NCBI RefSeq assembly: GCF_900156465.1
Contig: NZ_LT707064.1
Span: 5,905,001 to 5,969,000, forward strand
Direction of reading: 5' to 3'
Origin: Pseudomonas sp. 7SR1
Lineage (GTDB): Bacteria; Pseudomonadota; Gammaproteobacteria; Pseudomonadales; Pseudomonadaceae
Length of the DNA: 64,000 nucleotides
Within the stretch, counting starts at the first letter, position 1. Every line of letters starts with the position of its first letter. The translations under genes and the position numbers were made by a program. Shown in pieces: positions 44,405 to 53,400 of this stretch. The notes beneath the pieces were generated by a model. It made no database searches. It worked only from the letters and a program-made list of their open reading frames with translations, and was not told the DNA's origin.

Positions 44405-45665
44405 CCGCCCGTCTTAAACCTGCTCTCACCTGTCAGTCCTGACAGTAGCCACCCTTCATGCATCGGCGCTCTCATATCACACGCCCTGACGCGGCACTTA
44501 TGAGGACCCCGACCATGCCCCTTCCATCGACACCCGCCGACCAGACCGTCCTTCTGGAGAAACCCGACCTGCCGCGCGCCACTCGCCCCGTGGTGGGGGG
44601 CGATTTCGGGGTGCCCAAGCATATCTATGACCAGGAGCCCGCGGGCTGCAAGGTCGCGGTGTTGCCTTATACAAACCAGACAGGCGGGGAGAATGTCTCG
44701 ATCAACCTCAATGGCGAGACGAACATCGACAACCGGAACACGCTGGGCACCGACGACACGGTGGAGCTGTACATTCCCCATGGAAAACTATTGGCCAACG
44801 CAGTCAATCGACTGACCTACACCATAAGGCGCCTCAGCGGTATCCCCGAAACCTCTGACCCTCCTGCAGAGATCCTCTACAACGAGTTCCGACCAGGCCT
44901 TTACGATCGCACGCCTGGTGATGGTGCGCATTCCGAGCTGGAATTGATCCTGCCGGATGAAATCAAGAACGGAGTAGGGCCGGGGTTCACCAGGGCGACG
45001 GTGTGCGTGAGCTACCCCTATTGCCGGGCACATGACCGTATCTGGCTCAACTGCAACGGCAAGCCCAAATACCATACGGTGCCTGATACCGAGGCCCCAT
45101 TGCCGCCGGACCCCGGCTCGCCGACACCCACCACGATCTGCTTCGATGTCACCAGCGCCGACCTGGGCGATGACCATGCCCAGTTCATGTTCTCCTTCAC
45201 GGTCACCGACCAGTTGGGCAACTCGCCGGATCTCAACTCGCCCTGGTCCGCTGTGCAGACGGTTGACGTAGACCAGGCCGGTCTTCGACTGCCGGTGCCG
45301 ATCCCGCGGGAAATCGCCAGCGACACGGCTGACGACCCCGGCATCATCGATCTCGAAAAACTGGGTACGAACCCGCTGCTGTTGATCGTTCTGACCAGCG
45401 ACCCTCGTTTCCTGCCGGGAGATACGATCGAGGCGACCTACCTTGCGAAAGTGGTGGGCCAGCCGGAGGTCACCCACAGCGAGACGGGAACGGTCGAAAC
45501 CGATGGTTTTGGGCAGAAGGTGGCCTGTGTGCTGGAGATTCCCAACGACAAGGTTATTTCGGGCAGCACAGTGCAGGCGTCTTACAAACTGTTCAGGGGC
45601 ACGACGCTGGTCGGTACCTCAAAAACGGCCCATGCGACCGTGATCGGAGCGGCGCAGAACCTGTT
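44405..45665 (+). repeat. Direct duplication, copy 1 (promoter plus first 380 codons of the paralogue pair)
   Basis: The stretch from CCGCCCGTCTTAAA onward is repeated at 47257-48520. A block of about 140 bp inside the genes (44690-44835) is identical in both copies, and the leaders differ by two substitutions and a single-base indel. Similarity fades gradually and stops where the proteins diverge. Confidence 0.85.
44430..44445 (+). promoter_or_regulatory. Palindromic site upstream of the first paralogue
   Basis: CTGTCAG-TC-CTGACAG is a 7-bp inverted repeat with a two-base centre, 69 bp before the start codon. The identical site lies at 47282-47297 upstream of the second paralogue, so it is a candidate operator for common control. 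Confidence 0.5.
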
Positions 45666-47097
45666 GCCTCCTTCGGTGAAAGAGGCCAATGGCCCCATCC
45701 TGAACCCGGTCCAGGCCAAGGACGCGCTCCACATCGTTGTACCGGCCAACGCCGCGCTGCTGCCCGACGACAAACTCAAAGTCACTTGGACCGGCGCAGC
45801 GGGCACGCCGGCAGGTGGTTCACACACCTCGGGCGAATGGCCGGTCAGGGATGGGTGGGAAGTACCGATTCCCAACAGCGTGGTGGCGTTCAACCTGGGC
45901 AAGGCGGTGACGGTGACCTACACGGTGATCCAGAACGGCGTGGAGTCGCCGCCGTCGGATCCGTTTGTGCTGAATGTGCAGGCGCTCAGCCAAGACGATC
46001 TGCTGGTCGCCAGACCAAGGATCCTGCAAGCCACCAACAATGGCGAAGGGGCGGAACTGGATGTAGCAACCTTTACAGGCAACGCCACCGTGCGTATCGA
46101 CGCCTGGCCCCTTATTGCCCAAGGGCAGTACGTGTGGTTACGCCTGAAGGGCAAAAACAACGATGGCACGGATTATGAACGCGTGCTTTGGAGCAGCGCC
46201 CTGGGCAGCCGAGTTTCGGCAAGCTGGGTCTCGGATGGATTCGCGACCAACACCGTGCCATTCACTGAACTGCAGGGGCTGCGCAATGGCAGTACGCTCA
46301 CGGTGGAGTTCAAGGCCACGTTAAACCAGAGTGCCGAGGAAGGTCTTGCCGATACTTTTCCGTTGCGTACTTATACGGTCACGGTGATGACGGCGTTAAG
46401 AGTTGTCTCTCTAACAGCTTCGCCTCGTGGCGCGGAGCATTTGTTTTTGCCTGAGAGCGGATTTCCGAAGACAGGTTTCAACCATGCTCGATTTACAATA
46501 AATGTGGATGGTGGGCAGCCTCCTTACTCGTTTTCTGCATCGAACTCCGCGTACGCGTCCATTCATGCCCAAACAGGCGAAGTTCAAAGAACAACTTATC
46601 ATGAAGTTATTTTTACGATTACAGACGCGGCGCAACCGAACCCTAATCGCGCAACTTTTATAATGAAGCAGGCGGCGCTATGGTTTACAGGACTCTATGG
46701 TTATGAGACATGGTCCACCGCCGCTGACCGTGGCAGGCTGCCTCAGGTAGGGCACTTGACTTTAGGGCAGGGTGTTCGGGGAATAGGGACTCTCTTCGGG
46801 GAATGGGGGGATATGCAAGTTGGGTATAACTGGCCTAGTGGCGCGACAAACGAACATGGTGCTCCTGACCCAAACATTACGGAATATTGGACGCATGAAA
46901 ACTCAGGGGATGGTAGCTATTACACTGTCAGCCTTAAACACGGTTATCCCTATAAACGCCCTCACAACTGGTTTATACCTCACATCGGAGTTGTAGCTCT
47001 AGGACCTGCCCCGCTACTCTTGGACGCCTTTGGGTTTCCTCCGGGGTTGCGTCCTCCAAAGGATTATCCCGATATTTGCGAACTGGAAAAGGCTTGA
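44515..47097 (+). CDS. Unknown multi-domain (Ig-like) protein with lectin-like C-terminus
   Basis: 860 aa from the ATG at 44515 (GAGGA upstream). The duplicated leader of the sister gene has a one-base insertion just before this point, so coding cannot begin further upstream in both. No signal peptide is seen. Residues 1-380 are almost the same as in the protein at 47368. Next come Ig-like beta domains (for example STVQASYKLFRGTTLVGTSKT and KAVTVTYTVIQNGVESPP). The last roughly 220 residues (from about 640) are unique and end in a C-type-lectin-like part (EYWTHENSGDGSYYTVSL). That tail is AT-rich with rare codons (AGA, CTA, TTA, ATA), unlike the rest of the gene. Function is unknown; a role in binding or adhesion is an inference. 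Confidence 0.75.
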   Translation: MPLPSTPADQTVLLEKPDLPRATRPVVGGDFGVPKHIYDQEPAGCKVAVLPYTNQTGGENVSINLNGETNIDNRNTLGTDDTVELYIPHGKLLANAVNRLTYTIRRLSGIPETSDPPAEILYNEFRPGLYDRTPGDGAHSELELILPDEIKNGVGPGFTRATVCVSYPYCRAHDRIWLNCNGKPKYHTVPDTEAPLPPDPGSPTPTTICFDVTSADLGDDHAQFMFSFTVTDQLGNSPDLNSPWSAVQTVDVDQAGLRLPVPIPREIASDTADDPGIIDLEKLGTNPLLLIVLTSDPRFLPGDTIEATYLAKVVGQPEVTHSETGTVETDGFGQKVACVLEIPNDKVISGSTVQASYKLFRGTTLVGTSKTAHATVIGAAQNLLPPSVKEANGPILNPVQAKDALHIVVPANAALLPDDKLKVTWTGAAGTPAGGSHTSGEWPVRDGWEVPIPNSVVAFNLGKAVTVTYTVIQNGVESPPSDPFVLNVQALSQDDLLVARPRILQATNNGEGAELDVATFTGNATVRIDAWPLIAQGQYVWLRLKGKNNDGTDYERVLWSSALGSRVSASWVSDGFATNTVPFTELQGLRNGSTLTVEFKATLNQSAEEGLADTFPLRTYTVTVMTALRVVSLTASPRGAEHLFLPESGFPKTGFNHARFTINVDGGQPPYSFSASNSAYASIHAQTGEVQRTTYHEVIFTITDAAQPNPNRATFIMKQAALWFTGLYGYETWSTAADRGRLPQVGHLTLGQGVRGIGTLFGEWGDMQVGYNWPSGATNEHGAPDPNITEYWTHENSGDGSYYTVSLKHGYPYKRPHNWFIPHIGVVALGPAPLLLDAFGFPPGLRPPKDYPDICELEKA

Positions 47098-47170
47098 CGA
47101 CATAAGTCGCAGAATGCTGGGCAAAATCGACCACACCAACCAGCACAACAATGCCCATGACGAGAGAGTT

Positions 47171-47240
47171 CGCTCCCGCTGGACTGCGAAGCAGCCCCTT
47201 TGATGGGGCAGTCGCTGCGCAACCGAGCAGGAGCAGACTG
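47171..47240. repeat. REP-like remnant between the two paralogues
   Basis: The segment GCTGGACTGCGAAGCAGCCCC followed by GGGGCAGTCGCTGCGC forms a hairpin and resembles the inner arm of the REP pair at 43047-43117. The rest of the 270-bp gap holds the duplicated leader. Confidence 0.5.
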
Positions 47241-47256
47241 CCATGAAAACAGCTCG

Positions 47257-48520
47257 CCGCCCGTCTTAAATCTGCTTTCACCTGTCAGTCCTGACAGTAG
47301 CCACCCTTCATGCATCGGCGCTCTCATATCACACGCCCCTGACGCGGCACTTATGAGGACCCCGACCATGCCCCTTCCATCGACACCCGCCGACCAGACC
47401 GTCCTTCTGGAGAAACCCGACCTGCCGCGCGCCACTCGCCCCGTGGTGGGGGGCGATTTCGGGGTGCCCAAGCATATCTATGACCAGGAGCCTGCGGGCT
47501 GCAAGGTTCTGGTGTTGCCCTATACGAATCAGACAGGTGGGGAGAACGTCTCGATCAACCTCAATGGCGAGACGAACATCGACAACCGGAACACGCTGGG
47601 CACCGACGACACGGTGGAGCTGTACATTCCCCATGGAAAACTATTGGCCAACGCAGTCAATCGACTGACCTACACCATAAGGCGCCTCAGCGGTGTCGTT
47701 GAAACCTCCGATCCTCCTGCGGAGATTCTGTATAACCAGATCCGCCCTGGTAACGAGGATCGCTCGCCCGGCGATGGTGCGCATTCCGAGCTGGAATTGA
47801 TCCTGCCGGATGAAATCAAGAACGGCATAGGGCCGGGGTTCACCCGGGCGACGGTGTGCGTGAGTTACCCCTATTGCCGGGCGCACGACCGCATCCGGCT
47901 CAATTGCAACGGCAAGGATGTGATTCGTACCGTACTGGAAAGCGAGGCTCCTGCGCCGCCGGACCACGGCTCGGCAACGCCTACCACGATCTGCTTCGAT
48001 GTCACCAGCGCCGACCTGGGCGAGGACCATCCCGAGTTCATGTTTTCCTTCACGGTCACCGACCAGTTGGGCAACTCACCGGACCTTGACTCGCCCTTTT
48101 CGGCAGTACAGATCGTGGACGTGGACCAGGCCGGCCTTCGACTGCCGGTGCCGATCCCGCGGGAAATCGGCAGCGACACGGGCGACGATCCCAGTACCAT
48201 CGACCTCGACAAGCTGGGCACCAACCCGCTGTTGTTGATCATCTTGACCGGTGACTCACGCTTCCTGCCGGGGGATACGATCGAGGCGACCTACGTCGCG
48301 AAGGTGGCAGGCCAGCCGAATGTCACCCACAGCGAGACGGGAACGGTCGAGACCAATGGCTTGGGGCAGAAACAGGCCTGTGTGCTGGAGATTCCCAACG
48401 ACAAGGTTATTTCGGGCAGCACGGTAGAAATGTCCTACAAGCTGTTCAGGGGCACGACCTTCATGGGCTCCTCAAAAATAGCAAAGGCGACCGTTGTCGG
48501 GTCACGACAAGACCCGCTTC
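47257..48520 (+). repeat. Direct duplication, copy 2 (promoter plus first 380 codons)
   Basis: Second copy of the segment at 44405-45665, offset by about 2853 bp. One extra C in the leader (ACGCCCCTGACG against ACGCCCTGACG) shifts the upstream frame but leaves the coding part in register, which fixes the true start. Confidence 0.85.
47282..47297 (+). promoter_or_regulatory. Palindromic site upstream of the second paralogue
   Basis: Identical to the CTGTCAG-TC-CTGACAG site at 44430-44445 and at the same distance (about 70 bp) from the start codon. Confidence 0.5.
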
Positions 48521-50286
48521 CTCCAACCATCGACCAGGCCCTGGGAGACCAACTCGACCCTGCCAATACTCCCAATGGCGCCACGGTTCGGATACCGGCC
48601 GAGACTAATCTGCTGGACGGGGATTCGGGCGAAGTGCGTTGGGTAGGTCTGCCCGGTGCGGGCACTATCAACGTGCCTTATACCGTCTCGGCCAGCGAAG
48701 CGGGCCAGTCGAAGGCAGTGACCGTGCAACAGTCGGTGGTACTGGCGAACGTTGATCGAACCATCACGTTGGACTATACGTTGCGGCGTCAGGGTAGTTC
48801 GCCCATCCCCTCGCAACCGGCGGTCTACGATGTGCGGCGACAAGTGGGAACAGGACAGTTGCAGGTCATGGGCGCGCGCGGTACATCGAACTCGATGCAC
48901 TGGTCCACGGTGGGGAGCAGCCGGCTGCTGACAGCGCTGAATGTCACCACCCAACAGCCGCTTGAAGCACTATGGCAATACGAGGGCGACGGTGGCGCCC
49001 CCATCCAGGCCGCGAGGTTCAATGACAACCAGCCCTGGCGGCTACTCCGTGTGCGCACCAGCCAGGATGAGGTCCGTATCAATCCTGCCAACCTGTTCGG
49101 AGCAGGCAACTTCAAAATCGCTGCTCCATCGCAACCATGGGGCGCATTCGTAGCTCGCCGCACCCAAGGCAACCTGGTTGGCTGGGGAGTGGTTGGGCAT
49201 GGCGGCGACGTGCCGCCGGAGATTGCGACGATCACCGACATAGTCGGCGTTGCCCATGCCGCCTATGCCTTTGCCGCATGGCGCGCCAACGGCCAGGTGG
49301 TCGCCTGGGGCTGGGCAGAGCGAGGCGGTGAAGTACCACGGGATATCGGCAATCTGAGGGATATTGTCGAGGTGGTCGGGACAGGACACGCTTTTGCCGC
49401 GCGACGGGCAACGGGGCACCTGGTGGCATGGGGAGAGACCGGCTTGGGCGGTGATATTCCTGAAACCATCGCGCAGTTCGATGACTTCGTAGAAGTAGCC
49501 GCCACAGCCCATGCCTTTGCGGCACGGCGGGCCAACGGCACCGTCGTGGCGTGGGGAAGGCCGGACCTGGGGGCGGCGGTGCCGGATGATATTGCCTTGC
49601 TCACCGATATCGTGGACTTGAGCAGCGCCTACTACGTCTTCGCGGCGCGGCGAGCCAATGGATCCGTGGTGGCGTGGGGCACTCAACCTAACGCGGGGGG
49701 CATGGTGCCAGGCGATATTGCGCGCCTCACGAACATTGTCGAGGTCGTTGGCGCAAGCACAGCTCTGGCCGCCCGACTATCCGATGGATCAGTCGTGGCA
49801 TGGGGAGACGCGAACGCCGGCGGTAGTATTCCGGGCCCGATTGCAAGACTCGACGACGTGGTTCAGGTTGTCTCGACTTCAAGTTCCTTTGCCGCACTCA
49901 GGGCCAGCGGTCATGTCGTGACCTGGGGACATCCGGATTACGGAGCACCAGTGCCTCCTACCATCGAAGTGTTCGATGACTTCGTTCAGGTCGCAGCCAC
50001 CGCCGGGGCATTTGCCGCGCTGCGCCGAAACGGCACCGTAGTGGCTTGGGGGCACCCAGCGTGGGGAGGCGTGGTGAACGCAAGTGGGCTGACAAACGTG
50101 CGAGCACTTTATGCCAACAGCCAGGCTTTCATCGCACTCACGAGCGATGCGCGAGTGGTTACCTGGGGTCTTGCCGGTGCGGGAGGCAACAGCGACCCGG
50201 TCCAGGGATTGCTGAACGGCCATGTGTCCTACTACGCCACTGCCGCCACGCGCGGTGCTGCGCTGAGGCGGCCGGCCGCCGGGTGA
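47368..50286 (+). CDS. Unknown multi-domain (Ig-like) protein with RCC1-like repeats
   Basis: 972 aa from the ATG at 47368 (GAGGA upstream). It shares residues 1-380 with the protein at 44515, then has its own Ig-like part. From about residue 585 to 960 it carries nine RCC1-like blades with a period of about 40-50 residues, each around VVAWG...GG.VP.DI followed by AFAARRANG. Such repeats form a seven-bladed or similar propeller used for protein binding. No signal peptide or membrane segment is visible. The GC content stays high throughout, unlike the sister gene's tail. Function is unknown. The tandem arrangement with a swapped C-terminus suggests a modular family with exchangeable binding tips. 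Confidence 0.78.
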   Translation: MPLPSTPADQTVLLEKPDLPRATRPVVGGDFGVPKHIYDQEPAGCKVLVLPYTNQTGGENVSINLNGETNIDNRNTLGTDDTVELYIPHGKLLANAVNRLTYTIRRLSGVVETSDPPAEILYNQIRPGNEDRSPGDGAHSELELILPDEIKNGIGPGFTRATVCVSYPYCRAHDRIRLNCNGKDVIRTVLESEAPAPPDHGSATPTTICFDVTSADLGEDHPEFMFSFTVTDQLGNSPDLDSPFSAVQIVDVDQAGLRLPVPIPREIGSDTGDDPSTIDLDKLGTNPLLLIILTGDSRFLPGDTIEATYVAKVAGQPNVTHSETGTVETNGLGQKQACVLEIPNDKVISGSTVEMSYKLFRGTTFMGSSKIAKATVVGSRQDPLPPTIDQALGDQLDPANTPNGATVRIPAETNLLDGDSGEVRWVGLPGAGTINVPYTVSASEAGQSKAVTVQQSVVLANVDRTITLDYTLRRQGSSPIPSQPAVYDVRRQVGTGQLQVMGARGTSNSMHWSTVGSSRLLTALNVTTQQPLEALWQYEGDGGAPIQAARFNDNQPWRLLRVRTSQDEVRINPANLFGAGNFKIAAPSQPWGAFVARRTQGNLVGWGVVGHGGDVPPEIATITDIVGVAHAAYAFAAWRANGQVVAWGWAERGGEVPRDIGNLRDIVEVVGTGHAFAARRATGHLVAWGETGLGGDIPETIAQFDDFVEVAATAHAFAARRANGTVVAWGRPDLGAAVPDDIALLTDIVDLSSAYYVFAARRANGSVVAWGTQPNAGGMVPGDIARLTNIVEVVGASTALAARLSDGSVVAWGDANAGGSIPGPIARLDDVVQVVSTSSSFAALRASGHVVTWGHPDYGAPVPPTIEVFDDFVQVAATAGAFAALRRNGTVVAWGHPAWGGVVNASGLTNVRALYANSQAFIALTSDARVVTWGLAGAGGNSDPVQGLLNGHVSYYATAATRGAALRRPAAG

Positions 50287-50403
50287 GCCTCCATTGCTTG
50301 ATCGGGTCGGAGGATGACTGGATGAGTGCGGAATGATTTCCTGCCCGGCCATTTCAGCCCAGCCCACTCGAGTCATCCGCTTATCAGGTCGCTGGAAGAT
50401 ATA

Positions 50404-50439
50404 AAACCCGCCATCCCCCTCCACGGGGATGGCGGGTTT
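50404..50439 (-). terminator. Intrinsic terminator of the large RTX adhesin
   Basis: A perfect 15-bp inverted repeat (50404-50418 and 50425-50439, loop of 6) ends in TTTTAT on the minus strand, 18 bp after the adhesin stop. It probably also stops transcription arriving from the convergent RCC1-like gene. Confidence 0.88.
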
Positions 50440-50456
50440 CGTCGTTTCAACTCACC

Positions 50457-53400
50457 TTACACCGTATCCACCTTCAACGAATGATCGTTCAGCATCCCGT
50501 TGATGATGGTTGCCGTGTCCGCGCCGGCGATCATGCCGTCCACGCCAGGCGTGACACCGTAGTGGCTGGCGAGGTTGACGCCGGCCAGGTCGATGGTCTG
50601 GTTCGGCGCGGCGCCGGCGATGGCGCTGACGTCGATGCTGGTGGTGACCGATGCGCCGCTGCCCGTCACGCTGAAATGCAGGTAGTCGTCCAGTGAAGCG
50701 CTAGTGCCGTTTTCGCCCAATAGCAACTGGGACAGGTCGAGCTTGTCCACGCCCGGGGTAAAGTCCGTGATCACGTCATGGCCGCTATTGCCCGCCAGCC
50801 ATTTGAAGGTGTCGGCGCCGCTGCCGCCGGCGAGGGTATTGTTGCCCAGGCCGCCGATCAGGATGTCGTCGCCGCCACCGCCATTGAGCACGTCATGGCC
50901 CAGCCCACCGTCGATGCGGTTGTTGGCGCCATCGCCACTGAGGGTGTCGTTGAAGTTCGATCCGATGAGGTGCTCGATCCCCCCAGGGTATCGGTACCGG
51001 CGCCGCCGGTGTCCTGCGCGGCCAGCAGGCCCAGGTCGACCGTGACGCCAGCCGTGGCGTGGGCGTAGCTGGCGGTGTCGTTACCCGTGCCACCGTCCAG
51101 CAGATCGTTGCCGGTGCCGCTGTAGAGCAGGTCGTCGCCGGCACCACCGTGCAAGGTGTCATTGCCCGAGCCCGCGCTGAGGATATCGTTGCCGTCACCG
51201 GCGTTGAGGATGTCGTCACCGGCACCGGCCATCAGCACATCGTCCCCCGCAGTGCCCGTCAGGGTGTGACCGGCCTGGTAACTGATGCTCACCGCCCCGC
51301 TGTCGCTGCCGCCATGGTTGTCGCTGGCGGTGTAGGTACCATGGTAATCCGGCGTACTCTCCTGGGCGCCGGCGTAGTTGACGGTCAAGGTCAGCTGGTA
51401 GTTTTCCGAGGCATTGACGTTGCCATTGCCGGGGTTGGGAATGTTGGTGACGTGGATCTGATAGTTGCCGTCCGCCGCGGCAGTGAACGAGGCACCGTCA
51501 TTGACGGCAATGAACGGTCCGCCATTGAGGGAGTACTCCAGGGCGATGCGCCCGGACGCCAGATTATGATCCAGGGTGAGGGTCTCGCCCTGCTTGAGGC
51601 TGATATTGAGCCGGTCTTCATCGTTGGCATTGTTGTTGGACACCGCCCCCAGCGCCCCACTGACTACCAGCGCCGCGGTCATGGTCGCGGTGTTGGCGAC
51701 GAAAGCGCTGCGGTTGAGGTTGATGGACTGCACGTTGTTACCGGTGAAACTGAGCGTGCCGGCGGTGCCGGTGAAGTCTGCTCCCCTGGCGACCCAGCCG
51801 GTATTGAAGCTGGTGGGCGACGCAGTCAGCGGATCGCCGTTGGCGTCGCTGTCGTTGCCCAGCAACAACTCTCCCGGCACTACGATATTGCCTGACAGCA
51901 GGTTGGTGATGATGTGGTCGTCCATCGCCACGGGAGGGCTGTTGGGCGTGACATTGACCACCAGGCTGGCGCTCGCCAGGTCGCCGTCGTTGTCGCTGAC
52001 GACATAGCCGATGGTTTCGGTGATCAGGCTGCCGGTGGTGGTTTGGGAGGTGTAGCTGTATTCACCGGTGTCGAGGTTGACCACCAGGGTACCATCGTGG
52101 TCGGTGGCGATACTCAACGTATTGTTCAGGCTATTGAAAGTGCCGTGGTTGGACCCTCCGCTGGCAACCAGTGCCCCCTGCCCACCGTTGGCGGTCGGGT
52201 CATAGCTGTAGGTGGTGCCATCCACCAGCAGGCTCTTGATAAACCCGCCGTCGGCGCCGAACGAACCGCCCTCGCCTAGCAGATTGCCGGTCACCGGCAC
52301 CCCTTGCACGGTACCGGAAAGCACCGAGCCGAGCTGGTTCAGATCGGTGACCACCACCGCGTTGGTGTCGGTGTGGGCGCTGCCGTCATAGGCCAGTGGG
52401 TCGAGATGGGCATTGCTGACGCCGCTGCCCAGGCCGATGGCGTAGTTCTTGATGCCGTTGGCGTCGAGGAAGGCTTTCCACGCGGCCTCGTCCGCCGCAC
52501 CGGTTTCCTGGCCCGTGGTGGGCTTGCCATCGGAAAAGAAGTAACCGATGTTCTGTGCCCCGGTCAGTTGCCCGGAGGTGGCGAACGCCGTCTTGGCCGC
52601 CGCCACCGCAGCGTCGTAGTTGGTGCCGCCGTCCGCCGACAGGCCGCTGAGGAGCGACTTGGCGGTGGCCACGTCCACCCACACGGACGTCTGGTCGGTG
52701 GCGCTGCTGCTGAATGTCACCAGTTGGACTTTCACATCACCCAGGTCATCGTACTTATCCAGCAAGGCGCTGATGGCCTGCTTCGCCAGGTCCAGCCGCG
52801 AGAGGCCGGGCACACCGGAGGGATCGGCCATGCTGCCGGACACATCGAGCACGATCAGCAGGTTGGAATCGATTTCCACGGCGGTCACCGAGCGCTCGGT
52901 CGCGATGGCAGTAGGCACGTCATCGACGATGCTGACCACCAGGTTGCCGGTCACCTTGTTGCCCAGGGAATCCGTGGCCTGGTAGGTGAAGCTCTCGCTC
53001 AGGACATTCGGACCGTCGTTGGCATGGGGCGTCGTGCTGGCCGGGGACGTCAGCGTGTAGGTGTAGGAGCCGTCCGGATTGAGCAGCAGTTGGCCGTAGG
53101 CGCCAGTGGCATTGCCGACCAGGGCGAACGTCACGGCGCCAGTGGCACCGCTGACCGATCCCACGAGGCTGCCGCTGGCGGTTTCGCCGGTGGTGCCGGG
53201 GTCGCTGCCGGTGACCGTGCCGGGGGCCAGGTCCTGGCCGTCCTGATTCAGGTCGAGGGCTTTCTCGTAGACGGTAATGTCCTGATCGGGCTCGGCCACG
53301 AGGCAACTGTTGTGCACTTCGATGGTGATGGTGGTGGTGCTTTCATCGCCGTCGGCGTCGCGCACGGTGTAGGTGAACACATCGGTGGCGCCGGGTGCGC

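Noticed and set aside
47200..47367. A 56-residue N-terminal extension of the RCC1-like protein
   Set aside because: The sister leader differs by one base, so the extension is not preserved in frame; the shared ATG with GAGGA is preferred.
48960..50286. RCC1 repeats as evidence for a Ran-type exchange factor
   Set aside because: Bacteria have no Ran; RCC1-like propellers in bacteria serve general protein binding.
44405..50286. A genomic island with integrase, insertion sequence or tRNA attachment site
   Set aside because: No transposase, integrase, direct target duplication or tRNA was found; only the tail composition of one gene is foreign-looking.
50893..51225. A separate 110-codon frame overlapping the adhesin end
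   Set aside because: It is an alternative frame of the RTX repeats, rich in Arg/Thr/Ser, with no start signal.
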